This document shows, piece by piece, positions 1 through 8,666 of a DNA stretch of 64,000 nt. The stretch is from contig JABLXJ010000008.1 of assembly GCA_013178125.1 (NCBI GenBank), positions 1 through 64,000 of the forward strand, given 5' to 3'. This DNA comes from Bacillota bacterium. Its GTDB lineage: Bacteria; Bacillota; SHA-98; Ch115; JABLXJ01. The notes beneath the pieces are model-generated. The model was not told the DNA's origin. It was given only the letters and a program-made list of their open reading frames with translations, and made no database searches. The translations under genes were made by a program, and so were the position numbers. Position 1 is the stretch's first letter. Every line of letters starts with the position of its first letter.

Positions 1-340
1 CGCCTTGTCCTTTTGGAAAGCCTCAGTCTCATTGTAGGCAGCCGTTTGAAACCAGGATACAGTATGGGTACTTGACCTCGAGGTCTACCCTGATCGCGCG
101 GGCCATCTCCCGGTCAGAATAGCCCAGGATCCTTTGCAGGATCAGAGCGAGGCTGAGAAGCGCCGGAGATACGCTGTCACGGCCCTTATCCAAGTCGTAA
201 AGCGACCTAAAATCCCCATCCTTTACGAGAGGGAGGATGAGCTCCCTGAAGGCGTAGAACAAGCTATCCTTCTTGACTATACCGAAGGTAGTAAGCAGTT
301 TCTCATATGCTGACATTGTGATGCTACGCAGCCCGATCAC
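1..340 (-). pseudogene. IS5/IS1182-like transposase, internally deleted and frameshifted
   Basis: The reading frame from position 340 encodes a typical transposase N-terminal domain: a phase with SVSPALLSLALILQRILGYSDREMARAIRVDLEVKY, given here only as landmarks SPALLSLALILQ and GYSDREMARAI. After DLEVKY the frame runs into a stop at about 29. In another frame the same stretch reads SWFQTAAYNETEAFQKDKA, which resembles the later YNE(T/S)E segment of this transposase family. The first and middle domains therefore appear fused by a deletion with a frameshift. The remainder lies beyond the window edge. The family is recognised from memory of conserved motifs; the deletion is inferred from the two frames. 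Confidence 0.65.
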
Positions 341-642
341 CAGATATCCACTCCTAGAATAGAGGTTTTATGGAGACATGGCTTATCTTGTCTTATGATT
401 AGGTACAGTTTATAGGCGCAGTCTACATGTAAATAGTTCCGTCATAACCACCGCCAGCCAGAATATCTGGTAGCTAGTGGGAAAAGTCAACGGCCTCTGT
501 CACAGATCCCTGTCATTCTGCCCGGCGCGCTTGCAATAATACTTCAGTAATACTTTTGGAGTATATTGTCAAGAGAAAATTACTACTTTTAGGTTGTATC
601 CATATCTCGACCACCATTGTAAGATTAAACAGGGGTGGTCGA
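341..642. other. Intergenic gap, no gene seen
   Basis: This AT-richer stretch separates the transposase remnant from the XRE gene. No convincing gene or repeat is visible. A GGGGTGG ribosome site at about 632-638 serves the next gene. Confidence 0.5.
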
Positions 643-1170
643 ATGCCCGAAATCAAGCCATCAATCAAGCCATCGGACCTGGATAACCACAACCAGTCTG
701 AGTTAAACATCTTCCAGTCTGAGTTAAGCGTTTTAGGGCAGAGGATACGTCAACTGCGCAAGCCAAGAAACTGGTCGCAGGCTACTCTCGCAGAGCTGTG
801 CGATGTCAGCCCCTCATATATTGGATCAGTCGAGCGGGGAGAGAAGCTCCCCTCCCTCCAGGTGCTGAGCAAGATTGCAAAGACATTCTCAGTTAGAATA
901 GGGGTCCTGTTTGAGGTGCCAGCAACCCCCGAGGAGAAGGAGATTGATAAGATATCCATAATGCTGCGGGGTAAACCCATTGAGGATATCCATTACGTAG
1001 CGGAGGTTACGGAGCTCTACTTGAGGCGTCTAGCGCAAATCCGCGGTTATGATAACGGCCTGGATCACGGCAACGAAACCGGGGCGCACGCCGGCGGCGC
1101 AGAGAGGGATTCCGGACCAGCTACAACCAGCCCAAGCCCGGGGAATGGGGAACAAAATGGGGAATCTTGA
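643..1170 (+). CDS. XRE-family helix-turn-helix regulator
   Basis: A DNA-binding protein of about 175 residues. The HTH lies roughly at residues 30-85: LGQRIRQLRKPRNWSQATLA, then DVSPSYIGSVERGEKLPSLQ, the standard XRE pattern with a recognition helix and the ERGxxxPS turn. The ATG at 643 is preferred over the longer frame from 556 because GGGGTGG sits just upstream. The C-terminal 45 residues are Gly/Asn/Pro-rich and probably disordered. A palindrome array begins only 33 bases after the stop, so the protein could in principle bind it, but nothing in the sequence proves this. Target and signal are unknown. Confidence 0.8.
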   Translation: MPEIKPSIKPSDLDNHNQSELNIFQSELSVLGQRIRQLRKPRNWSQATLAELCDVSPSYIGSVERGEKLPSLQVLSKIAKTFSVRIGVLFEVPATPEEKEIDKISIMLRGKPIEDIHYVAEVTELYLRRLAQIRGYDNGLDHGNETGAHAGGAERDSGPATTSPSPGNGEQNGES

Positions 1171-1202
1171 CATAGACTTCCATATTGTTACAAGAGGTTG
1201 GA

Positions 1203-1350
1203 CGTGCTGCACCTTGCAGCATATCTTTGAAAAACATGCTGCAATCAGTAGCATGGAGGGGTCTGATGCTACTGATTACAGCACGTTTTTAAAAAATGTG
1301 CTACTCTTTGCAGCATGTTTTCAGAAAATATGCTGCAAGCTACAGCATGA
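1203..1350. repeat. Array of five 17-bp TGCTGC palindromes on a 30-32 bp pitch
   Basis: Units of exactly 17 bases begin at 1205, 1237, 1267, 1299 and 1331, for example TGCTGCACCTTGCAGCA and TGCTGCAAGCTACAGCA. Start-to-start spacing is 32, 30, 32 and 32. Units two and three are also reverse complements of each other, giving a hairpin with a 17-bp stem and one mismatch (1238-1254 with 1266-1282). Linkers such as TATCTTTGAAAAACA are themselves roughly dyad-symmetric. It matches the array at 11338-11418. Confidence 0.85.
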
Positions 1351-1387
1351 TAGGGGATAAGAGATAGGGGATAGGGGATAGGGGATG
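1350..1387 (+). repeat. Short tandem repeat (ATAGGGG units)
   Basis: Four to five copies of an ATAGGGG-type unit, about 10 bases with one variant, follow the palindrome array directly. It appears to be simple tandem repetition. Confidence 0.7.
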
Positions 1388-1437
1388 GAGTGTACTCAAA
1401 TCCTGGCAATAATATGGGAATTTATATCACGAGTTGA

Positions 1438-1566
1438 ATGTATGTTAAGATGGAGCGACTGGCATCACCTTTTGAGGCCGATCTGCTGATCCTAGCTGAG
1501 GATGCAAGCCAGCCGCTCCGAGAGATAGTGCTAAAAAACGGGGTGGCATGGTATACGAAGAAGATC
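1438..1566 (+). pseudogene. Possible nucleotidyltransferase C-terminal remnant
   Basis: The translation includes EADLLILAEDASQPLREIVL and KNGVAWYTKK. This recalls the end of minimal (MNT-type) nucleotidyltransferases, where a DLv.L segment is followed by Lr.ei...G..ly. No catalytic GSxxxG...D.D core is present upstream, so this can only be a fragment. The frame continues out of homology into the antisense of the next gene. The assignment is weak and rests on the C-terminal pattern alone. Confidence 0.3.
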
Positions 1567-1597
1567 TGTCTTTCTCTACCTTTCGCGATTATCACAT

Positions 1598-2593
1598 CTA
1601 GCGTAGCCGCGCATACCCGAGAATCTCGAGGATATCCTCCATTATCCGGGCGGCCTGTTCGATAGAATCATACAGGTACTGTCTCGATTCAGCAGCTTCA
1701 AACTCACCCGCATCGATTAAGCTCTTCCTGGCGACGAGCTGCCCGGCGGCATACTGGCCAGCCTCCCTTGCTATTCTAGTCCACATATTGACCCGCACGA
1801 CCCCATCAGCGCCCAGGTCTTGCATTTGATCGTTCGATAGGGACGAGGTTCCATGGAGCACCAACATCGCGGCGCCCAGTCTCTCCGTAAGCAATCTTGC
1901 GCGGTCTTTGAGATATTTTACCCCGCCCGGTGCCCGCGTCTGCTGCTCGGTGCCCAGGTCCGCGACAAGGAAATCGACCTTTGTGCGCTTCATATATTCA
2001 ACGGCATCGCTCACATAGGAATCGGCCTTTCCGGCCCCGGCCGCTTTTTCTGCCGTCTCTGCCGACCCCTTCGCGCGCCCCTCCACGCTAAGCCTTTCAA
2101 AGATCCCTTCAACAAGAACCCGGTCCCCATAAGCTTTAACGTAATCCGCGGTCAATGCGACATTCTCGTCCCAGGGGTATTTCTGGGCATCAAACATCAC
2201 ACTGGCAAGGTAGTCAGCCCCTTCTGTCAGGGCCCACCTATCCTTCTGCGGGTCAGCATGATCCAAATGTGGCAGGACCGTGACATCATAGTAGGGTGAT
2301 GTGGGACGCCCGCAAAGAGCCTTTAAATGCTCCATGATGGAAATGAATCCGGCCTGTGGATCCTGGCTGTATGTAATACGGCAGGCCTGGGGCATGTTCT
2401 CGTAGGTGAAGGTCATAGCAACCGCTACGGGGATGTCTTTTATACTGTACCGCTCGGCCATGTGCCTGGCTGCGAGGAGAATAGCCTCTGTATTCCAGTG
2501 GCTCGCCGTGCAAAAGACCGCCATCGGCACCCCGCTCCTGCGCAGCCGCTCTGTAATCTCCATTGCCCTCCTTCTATCTGTTGCTATTGCCAT
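1598..2593 (-). CDS. Class II (ketose-bisphosphate) aldolase-like protein
   Basis: 331 residues with a TIM-barrel class II aldolase look. TVLPHLDHADP at about residues 105-115 matches the strand carrying the metal/proton-transfer LDH motif, and LVLHGTSSLSNDQMQDLGADG at about 245-265 matches the second metal-histidine and phosphate-binding loop (usually HGGSG). Ribosome site AGGAGGT lies 11 bases before the ATG. It is the last gene of the LacI-controlled operon, 180 bases after the isomerase-like gene. It would cleave a ketose or ketose phosphate made by that enzyme. The HGTS loop instead of HGGSG suggests a substrate other than fructose bisphosphate. Family assignment is good; the substrate is inferred. 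Confidence 0.72.
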   Translation of the reverse strand: MAIATDRRRAMEITERLRRSGVPMAVFCTASHWNTEAILLAARHMAERYSIKDIPVAVAMTFTYENMPQACRITYSQDPQAGFISIMEHLKALCGRPTSPYYDVTVLPHLDHADPQKDRWALTEGADYLASVMFDAQKYPWDENVALTADYVKAYGDRVLVEGIFERLSVEGRAKGSAETAEKAAGAGKADSYVSDAVEYMKRTKVDFLVADLGTEQQTRAPGGVKYLKDRARLLTERLGAAMLVLHGTSSLSNDQMQDLGADGVVRVNMWTRIAREAGQYAAGQLVARKSLIDAGEFEAAESRQYLYDSIEQAARIMEDILEILGYARLR

Positions 2594-2772
2594 GCCTCGG
2601 TGCTACCTCCTCTCCCGTGTCACTTTCTCTTGTTCGTCGCCTTTATCCACCTATCTTTTATACTACCAGTTATAGGTTCTGACCGCAAGATATGGATTTT
2701 AGAGAAATGGGGGAACCCCGTAAGGAGGATATTACATACTCAATTATTCAATTATTTCAATACCTATATCAT

Positions 2773-4176
2773 CTAGATATCCGCCTTAACACCCAGGATA
2801 TCGCAGAGCGCAGCCAATTCAGGCTTCCAGTCGCCATAAACGAGGAGATAATGTTGACCTATTGCCTTCTCGAGGAATGAATCAATATCGCCATCAAGCC
2901 TGATCACCGCCTGCGGCCACCTCTCAGGGAAAAGCCCACGGGGTTCGAGCGGCATGTCGAGAACCGTGCCGGTAGCCATGTGTATTCGTGCTGTCCCTTT
3001 GCCGCCGCCTAGCTTCGCGATAGTGACCAGCCCGGGCCTCAATGGGAAGGAGGTGGTTGCGCCTCTGGATGTCCCCGGGTACCCCATCATGACAGGGACC
3101 GGCCACAGGGCGATTGAATCCCTATCTCTTGCCATAGAAAGCGGCCCCGATCCGCAATTTATGAGCCTGATTGCGCCCTTTTCTCGCACCACAGAATTCA
3201 GATCTCCAAAGAAAACGGTTTGGCCCGTTAACCTGTTGAGGATGAACATCGTGACACACGATGGCATATCGGCCTCGCACGCGCACATTATACCGTCATC
3301 ATTGAGGAGCGAGTGAGAAAGGCAAGCGGCCCACCCGAGCCCGCATGCGCTCGAAGAGAGCTCCGGTTGGCACTTGTTCCCTATTGCATCCAGACCCTCA
3401 TCCTCGACGATTTTCTTGAGCGCAAGGTATATCTTGCATTGAACCAGCAAATCCTCATCATTCAAGGTCTCCCCTGTCTCAGAGACCTCGCTCACGATAT
3501 GCCCCACAGTCTCCTTCACCCTGGCCAGAACCTCCCTGGCCTCCTCGTCAGGGACCCTTTCCATGTTTTTGATTACCCAGTAAGTATCATAATGCGGGAG
3601 ATCAAATCCAGCCACCTGTTTCCAGTAGAACTCATCAATCGTCGCGTTGTACATACCCATGGATTTCCCGCCGATTTCGCCGAATTTCGCACCTGCCAGC
3701 CTGGCGGCAACGGCCGCTGCGCGGGCCCGTTTGGCGATCGCCTCGATCACGCAGTCTTCCTCCGGGAGTCCCGCGATAAATTTAAATCTCGCCCCCATCT
3801 CTTGGAGGGTGTATTTTGCAACCGTCGCGCCGCCGAGCGCAAAATTTGCTATTGTGGTCAGCGACCATAGACAGAACGGAACCTTCAAGGCCCGCACTGA
3901 GCTCACAACCTGGGGCGCCAGTATCCATGTCCCTATTAAATAAACTATGAGATCCGCTTTCTCTGCGACAGCCCTTGAGGTCTCGGCGATAACGCCAGCT
4001 TCATCACTGACGATGTCCCCCCCTGTAACCTCACACCCTGCAGCTCCAAGCCGCTGGACGGCCTCCTTGACCAGCTCCGGGATGTTCTCCGCATACTCCC
4101 GGGGTTTAGTCACCGCGATCAGCCGGACCTTTGGTATCGCCGGCATCGCCTTGTTCGAACCTATATCAGAATTCAT
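2773..4176 (-). CDS. L-fucose/L-arabinose isomerase family protein
   Basis: 467 residues, the usual length of this metal-dependent ketol-isomerase family. The N-terminal half is Rossmann-like and includes a GTW loop (VYLIGTWILAP) and GGKSMGMY. The C-terminal half has NKCQPELSSSACGLGWAAC, then ACEADMPSCVTMFILNRLTG with the Glu-Ala-Asp metal-site motif, and ARIHMATGTV. It should interconvert an aldose and a ketose in the cytoplasm. It is followed by the aldolase-like gene and preceded by a sugar ABC transporter, so it acts on the imported sugar or its derivative. Family members of this branch are often only called fucose isomerase-like, and the exact sugar cannot be read from sequence. Confidence 0.75.
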   Translation of the reverse strand: MNSDIGSNKAMPAIPKVRLIAVTKPREYAENIPELVKEAVQRLGAAGCEVTGGDIVSDEAGVIAETSRAVAEKADLIVYLIGTWILAPQVVSSVRALKVPFCLWSLTTIANFALGGATVAKYTLQEMGARFKFIAGLPEEDCVIEAIAKRARAAAVAARLAGAKFGEIGGKSMGMYNATIDEFYWKQVAGFDLPHYDTYWVIKNMERVPDEEAREVLARVKETVGHIVSEVSETGETLNDEDLLVQCKIYLALKKIVEDEGLDAIGNKCQPELSSSACGLGWAACLSHSLLNDDGIMCACEADMPSCVTMFILNRLTGQTVFFGDLNSVVREKGAIRLINCGSGPLSMARDRDSIALWPVPVMMGYPGTSRGATTSFPLRPGLVTIAKLGGGKGTARIHMATGTVLDMPLEPRGLFPERWPQAVIRLDGDIDSFLEKAIGQHYLLVYGDWKPELAALCDILGVKADI

Positions 4177-4223
4177 TCAACATACCCCCAAGTCAGCAGC
4201 CATGTTAGCAGCTACGCTTAATC

Positions 4224-4254
4224 AAAAAACCGGAGAGGGGTTGGGCCCCTCTCC
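4224..4254 (-). terminator. Rho-independent terminator or attenuator inside the sugar operon
   Basis: On the minus strand GGAGAGGGG, a five-base loop and CCCCTCTCC form a perfect 9-bp stem, followed by GG and a run of six T. It lies between the binding-protein gene and the isomerase gene. It would reduce transcription into the enzyme genes relative to the transporter. Confidence 0.8.
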
Positions 4255-4394
4255 AAACGTACCCTATATTTTCCCGCCAGGCTTCTATCGCCTTATCAAG
4301 GTCTCGAGGTCTCGAGCTGCCTTACCTCTTGACCTGGATAACATAGCACCTTCATCGCTCCGTCCTTTAGCCTCGGTGATAAGGCCAGTCAACC

Positions 4395-4413
4395 GGGAGG
4401 CATCATGCCTCCC
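4395..4413. repeat. Perfect 9-bp-arm palindrome
   Basis: GGGAGGCAT, one base, ATGCCTCCC. It sits upstream of the terminator on the minus strand. There is no T-run, so it may be an RNA-stabilising hairpin at the 3' end of the binding-protein mRNA. Confidence 0.6.
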
Positions 4414-4484
4414 GCCTCCCTCTTTAGTTGGAGATGGTTGGCTGTTGATTCATGAAGCCTAATCTAATTCTTAGAATGCGTCTC

Positions 4485-5417
4485 CTATTTTAGGAACTGG
4501 TCGACATTCTCGGGCGTCACGAGCTTGACCGGTGCGTAGATGACCTCGGGAAGCTTCTCGCCCTTGAGGACCTTCATAGCAGCGTCAACGCCCATGCGGC
4601 CCATTTCATACGGCTGCTGCGCGACCGTGCCGGCAAGGCCGCCATCCTTAATGGATTTCAGAGCGTCAGGGATGGCGTCAAACCCAACCACCTTAACCTG
4701 GCCCTGCTTCCTGGCGGCCTTTATAGCCTCGAGGGCGCCGAGTGCCATCTCGTCATTCTCGGCGAATACTGCGTCGATATCGGGGTGGGCCTGGAGCATG
4801 TTTTGCATCACGGTCATTCCAAGGCTCCTCTGAGAATCGGCAGGCTGCCGCCCCACTATCTTTATGCCGTACTTCTTCATCACTTCAGTGAACCCATCGC
4901 CCCGGAGCTTTGGAATCTTGTATCCGAGCTGGCACTGGATGTGAACGGCCTTCCCCTTTCCTCCTAGCAGCTTGGCAACGTATTCACCAGCCATCTCTCC
5001 GCCCTTGAAGTTATCCGAGACTATGAGCGTCTCTATCTTCCCGGTGTTTACGCCGACGTCAACAACCACGACAGGCACGTTTTTACGATTCGCCGCCTGG
5101 ACGCAGGTCCCACCTGAATCCGAATCCCACGGCGACAAGAGTAGGACATCGATCTTTCGCTGGAGCAAATCCTCAACCTGCGCAAGCTGCTTCGCAGGGT
5201 CGGTACGAGCATCAAGGACGATCACATCGGCGCCGAGTTCCTTTGCACGAGACTTAATACCTTCAGCCACCGTAACCCAGAACTGGTTCCCAAGGTCCTG
5301 CACGGAATAGCCCAGGAGAATTTTCTTGGATGCAGCGATACCAGTTCCGCTTACCATCAACGACCCCAAAACGACAATGGCCAGAGAGATGACAACCAAC
5401 ATTCTTAAACTCTTCAT
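4485..5417 (-). CDS. Ribose-type sugar ABC transporter substrate-binding protein
   Basis: 310 residues exported by a Sec signal peptide (basic start MKSLR, hydrophobic core to about residue 25, AAS cleavage region). The mature part has the type I periplasmic-binding fold: KILLGYSVQDLGNQFWVTVA at the first strand, then DVIVLDARTDPAKQLAQVED, LLLSPWDSDSG, VVVVDVGVNTG, and VDAVFAENDEMALGALEAIK. These match the RbsB/xylose/galactose class. It captures a sugar outside the membrane and delivers it to the permease encoded upstream. The 430-base gap between permease and this gene may hold its own promoter. Confidence 0.88.
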   Translation of the reverse strand: MKSLRMLVVISLAIVVLGSLMVSGTGIAASKKILLGYSVQDLGNQFWVTVAEGIKSRAKELGADVIVLDARTDPAKQLAQVEDLLQRKIDVLLLSPWDSDSGGTCVQAANRKNVPVVVVDVGVNTGKIETLIVSDNFKGGEMAGEYVAKLLGGKGKAVHIQCQLGYKIPKLRGDGFTEVMKKYGIKIVGRQPADSQRSLGMTVMQNMLQAHPDIDAVFAENDEMALGALEAIKAARKQGQVKVVGFDAIPDALKSIKDGGLAGTVAQQPYEMGRMGVDAAMKVLKGEKLPEVIYAPVKLVTPENVDQFLK

Positions 5418-5848
5418 TTATTCCACCCCCCAATTGTATTTAACCAACTATTATATTTTTGATAGCACCTCTAATCGAACCTTTCAGATCTCCTCTCCCT
5501 TAGCACGCACACGATAATCCAACCAGGCGATACGCATACACTATACTACATTACACTACACACTACGCCCATTGAGAGTTCAAGGAAAGCTGATACCCTG
5601 CGGCATCACACCGCAATGCTAACCATAATGTTACAAGACGACGCTATCGCCGTAATCCATGTCTACCCTGTCCTCGCAAACACCCCCTCCCCCCAGCCTG
5701 ATCCCCACCAGGGCGGGGCTACAACTACGATGGGATCATGGCCATGGTTTATATTTATAACCGCCCCGCGCCGGGGCCAACCCGCGCCAACTCGCAGTAG
5801 CCAGGGCCGATTCATGGGCCAACGCGTGGCCCCAGCTCTCCCGCCCCA
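5418..5848. other. Intergenic gap between permease and binding protein
   Basis: The gap is 431 bases. The first half contains short imperfect repeats of the type ACACTA/CTACAT near 5535-5570; the second half is GC-rich with short GGCC/CCGG words. No gene and no clear terminator is seen. A secondary promoter for the binding-protein gene is possible but not demonstrable. Confidence 0.4.
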
Positions 5849-6919
5849 TCAGGAGTATTTCTGCCTCTTTGCGCGACGGTCCATCAAGACTGCCGCGATG
5901 ATGACCGCGCCAAGCACGACCCCCTGCCAGAACGGGTCCACATTGACCAGGTTGAGCGCATTCCTGATCACCCCTATGATCAACGCCCCGACGAATGTCC
6001 CGCTTATGCGCCCCGAACCCCCGGAGAGGCTCGTCCCCCCTATGACAACTGCAGCGATAGCATCGAGCTCATACCCCTGGCCCGCGAGCGGGTGAGCAGA
6101 ATTGATCCTCCCTACGAACATGATGCCTGCCAGCCCGGAGAGCAGCCCGCTTATTACATAAACAAGGGTCTTATAATAATCGGTCTTTATCCCCGAGAGG
6201 CGGGCGGCCTTCTCATTGCTGCCGAGCGCGTAAATGTATCTCCCGGTGGCCGTCTGGGATAGGACAAACCAGCAAATCACGAAGAGCACCACTGCTTCGA
6301 TTACAGGCACCGGGATTGCACCCAAATAGCCCGCCCCGAAGAAACGGAAGGCATCTGAGAAGTTGCTGATGGGCATGCCCCTCGTATAAACGAAGGCAAG
6401 GCCGCGCGCTATGGCCATGGTGCCAAGGGTCGCGCAAAATGGTGGGACATCTCCGTAACTGATCAACAAGCCGTTAACGAGCCCGAGGAATGCCCCAACC
6501 CCCAGGCCGGTGATTATCCCGGCGAAGGTCGAGCCTGTAGCCCTTAATACCCCTGCAAGCAGCACCGCTGATAATCCAAGAACAGAGCCAACGGATAGAT
6601 CAATGCCGCCCGTAAGTATGACGAAGGTTGAGCCCGCCGCTATGACGGCTATGATAGCAACCTGCAAGACGACGTTCATGAGATTCCCGACGGTGAAGAA
6701 AACGGGCGACAATATCCCGGCAATGATGCACAGTGCTATCAACCCTAAAATGGGCCCCGACTGTTTTGCAATGCCAGCTAAGCCGGCTACACCAGCTGGA
6801 CTGGGGATCCTCCCTGCCTTCTCTTCTGAATTGATTCTCACCTCATTGACTCTCGCCTCCGCATCCACACTTGCCCTCGGGGATCCTGTCTCTCGTGAAA
6901 CCTGCCCGGCCGAATCCAT
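5849..6919 (-). CDS. Ribose-type sugar ABC transporter permease
   Basis: 356 residues: a hydrophilic N-terminal tail of about 45 residues, then eight to ten hydrophobic segments of the RbsC type. The family signature GGIDLSVGSVLGLSAVLLAG lies near residue 105, followed by a DVPPFCATLGTMAIARGLA segment and AVVIGGTSLSGGSGRISGTF, the cytoplasmic loop contacting the ATPase. The start overlaps the ATPase stop by one base (TAATG), so translation is coupled. The polar N-terminal tail is longer than usual for the family. It forms the membrane channel for the sugar caught by the downstream-encoded binding protein. Confidence 0.88.
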   Translation of the reverse strand: MDSAGQVSRETGSPRASVDAEARVNEVRINSEEKAGRIPSPAGVAGLAGIAKQSGPILGLIALCIIAGILSPVFFTVGNLMNVVLQVAIIAVIAAGSTFVILTGGIDLSVGSVLGLSAVLLAGVLRATGSTFAGIITGLGVGAFLGLVNGLLISYGDVPPFCATLGTMAIARGLAFVYTRGMPISNFSDAFRFFGAGYLGAIPVPVIEAVVLFVICWFVLSQTATGRYIYALGSNEKAARLSGIKTDYYKTLVYVISGLLSGLAGIMFVGRINSAHPLAGQGYELDAIAAVVIGGTSLSGGSGRISGTFVGALIIGVIRNALNLVNVDPFWQGVVLGAVIIAAVLMDRRAKRQKYS

Positions 6920-8421
6920 TACACCGCACCTCCCGCAGCTGCAGCCATCATTACCTTCTCCGGGGTCGCCTCGCCTCTTGGGAATTCTGCAGCTACCCTC
7001 CCATTAGACATGACCAGTATACGGTCTGCAACACCTAGGACCTCGGGTAGCTCTGAGGAGATCATTATTATCCCCACCCCGCTGGCCGCAAGCTGGCCCA
7101 TGATTCTATGAATCTCAGACTTCGCTCCCACATCGATGCCCCTTGTGGGTTCATCGAGAATCAACACCTTCGGGCGACTACCAAGCCACTTGGCGATGGC
7201 TACCTTCTGCTGGTTGCCCCCGCTCAGAAAGCCGACCACCTGCTCGATTCCTGGCGTCTTTATATCCAACTGTTGCTTGAGGGCCTCTGTTGCCTGTCGC
7301 TCCGCGTTCCCGTCAACCCTTACGCCCTTCAAAAACCGGCCGAGGCTTGCGAGCGTTACATTCTCCCTGATGGTCATATTTAGATGCAGCCCCTGGTCGC
7401 CTCGATCCTCCGGTATGAAGGCCATCCCGCGGGCTATTGCATCATGAGGGCTGCGGAGATGGACTGGCCTCCCCTCAATGAGGATCTCGCCCTTATCCAC
7501 TGGGGTAGAGCCGAAGATTGCCTGCGCCAATTCCGAGCGCCCTGCGCCGACGAGGCCCGCGATGCCGAGAATCTCCCCGCGCCGCAGTGAGAAACTGATA
7601 TTCTTCAATCTCTTCCCCTGGGAGAGCCCCCTCACCTCGAACACGACCTCGCCGATAGGGACATCCTCCTTTGGGAAAAGGGTATCAACCTTGCGCCCGA
7701 CCATCATCTTTACGAGCGCCTCTTTATCCACCGCCGCTATCGGCAGGGAGTCCACGAACCTGCCATCACGTAAAACAGTCACATGGTCAGCGATTTCGAA
7801 TATCTCGTCGAGATGGTGGCTGATGAAGATTATGGCTACGCCCTGCGCCTTAAGCTTCCTCATTATTTCAAAGAGCGTCTCCACCTCATGTTTGCTGAGA
7901 GAGGATGTCGGCTCGTCCATGACGAGCACCTTCGATCTCAGGCTGAGAGCCTTACAGATTGCGACGAGCTGGCGGTCGGCAATCGAAAGGTCCTTCAAGA
8001 TTGACGACGGGTTTATACCGGCATTGATCTCCTCGAGAGCCTCAGCCGCGGCATCTCTCAACCGGCCATAATCGATCCTCCCGAGCGAGCCCCGGCGCGG
8101 GAAACGCCCGAAGAAAATGTTCTCGGCAACGCTCAGGTCAGGGATGAGATTGAGGTCCTGATATATTATGGCAATCCCAAGAGCCTGAGCATCAGCAGGT
8201 GTATTGATCTCCACGGGCTTCCCATTGAGCAATATCTCGCCGCTGTCCTTCTGGTAAGCCCCGGCTATGATCTTCATCAACGTGCTCTTGCCCGCGCCGT
8301 TCTCCCCGACCAGGGCATGGATCTCCCCGCTGTAAACCGCGAGATTAACCCCATCGAGGGCAAGAACGCCGGGGAATCGCTTTTTAATGTTGCGCATTTC
8401 GAGAATCGGGGCTTCTTTCAT
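6919..8421 (-). CDS. Ribose-type sugar ABC transporter ATPase (two ABC domains)
   Basis: About 500 residues with two fused ABC cassettes, as in RbsA/MglA. The first has Walker A GENGAGKSTLMKI and Walker B VLVMDEPTSSLS; the second has the degenerate P-loop GLVGAGRSELAQ, signature FLSGGNQQKVAIAKWL and Walker B VLILDEPTRGID. The degenerate second Walker A is normal for this family. The ATG at 8421 is chosen over 8472 because GGGAGGC precedes it and it yields MKEAPILEMRNIKK. It powers import through the permease whose gene overlaps its stop codon. Confidence 0.9.
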   Translation of the reverse strand: MKEAPILEMRNIKKRFPGVLALDGVNLAVYSGEIHALVGENGAGKSTLMKIIAGAYQKDSGEILLNGKPVEINTPADAQALGIAIIYQDLNLIPDLSVAENIFFGRFPRRGSLGRIDYGRLRDAAAEALEEINAGINPSSILKDLSIADRQLVAICKALSLRSKVLVMDEPTSSLSKHEVETLFEIMRKLKAQGVAIIFISHHLDEIFEIADHVTVLRDGRFVDSLPIAAVDKEALVKMMVGRKVDTLFPKEDVPIGEVVFEVRGLSQGKRLKNISFSLRRGEILGIAGLVGAGRSELAQAIFGSTPVDKGEILIEGRPVHLRSPHDAIARGMAFIPEDRGDQGLHLNMTIRENVTLASLGRFLKGVRVDGNAERQATEALKQQLDIKTPGIEQVVGFLSGGNQQKVAIAKWLGSRPKVLILDEPTRGIDVGAKSEIHRIMGQLAASGVGIIMISSELPEVLGVADRILVMSNGRVAAEFPRGEATPEKVMMAAAAGGAV

Positions 8422-8439
8422 CAGGCATCGCCTCCCACC

Positions 8440-8545
8440 CCATCCATTCAATACCACCCGATCCCATCCCATTTTATCCTATCCATCCGGTCCCATCTTA
8501 GTCTATCCGACACCATCCGACACTATCCGATCCCATATCATCTGC
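8440..8545. repeat. Imperfect tandem (C)ATCC-type repeats upstream of the ATPase gene
   Basis: The leader between the LacI gene and the ATPase gene is filled with imperfect copies of a 10-12 base unit such as CATCCGACAC, CTATCCGATC and CATCCATT. It is non-coding and looks like slippage-driven repetition. No terminator is visible, so read-through from the regulator gene is possible. Confidence 0.6.
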
Positions 8546-8666
8546 CGCATACTATACCACTGCCTTATCCTGGCTACCCCGGCCCCGTATCACCTCGGGT
8601 CCGCGTCACCTCATTTAAGGCCCAGGCCTCCCGCGGCCCCAATCCCAGCCTCCTACATCCATCATC

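Noticed and set aside
1049-1360. Open reading frame through the TGCTGC array with LxAAxFxKIC-like repeats, similar to a minus-strand frame at 11312-11470
   Set aside because: A 32-base period is not a multiple of three, so the frame shifts at every unit; the similarity comes from the DNA repeats. The flank similarity is reported separately.
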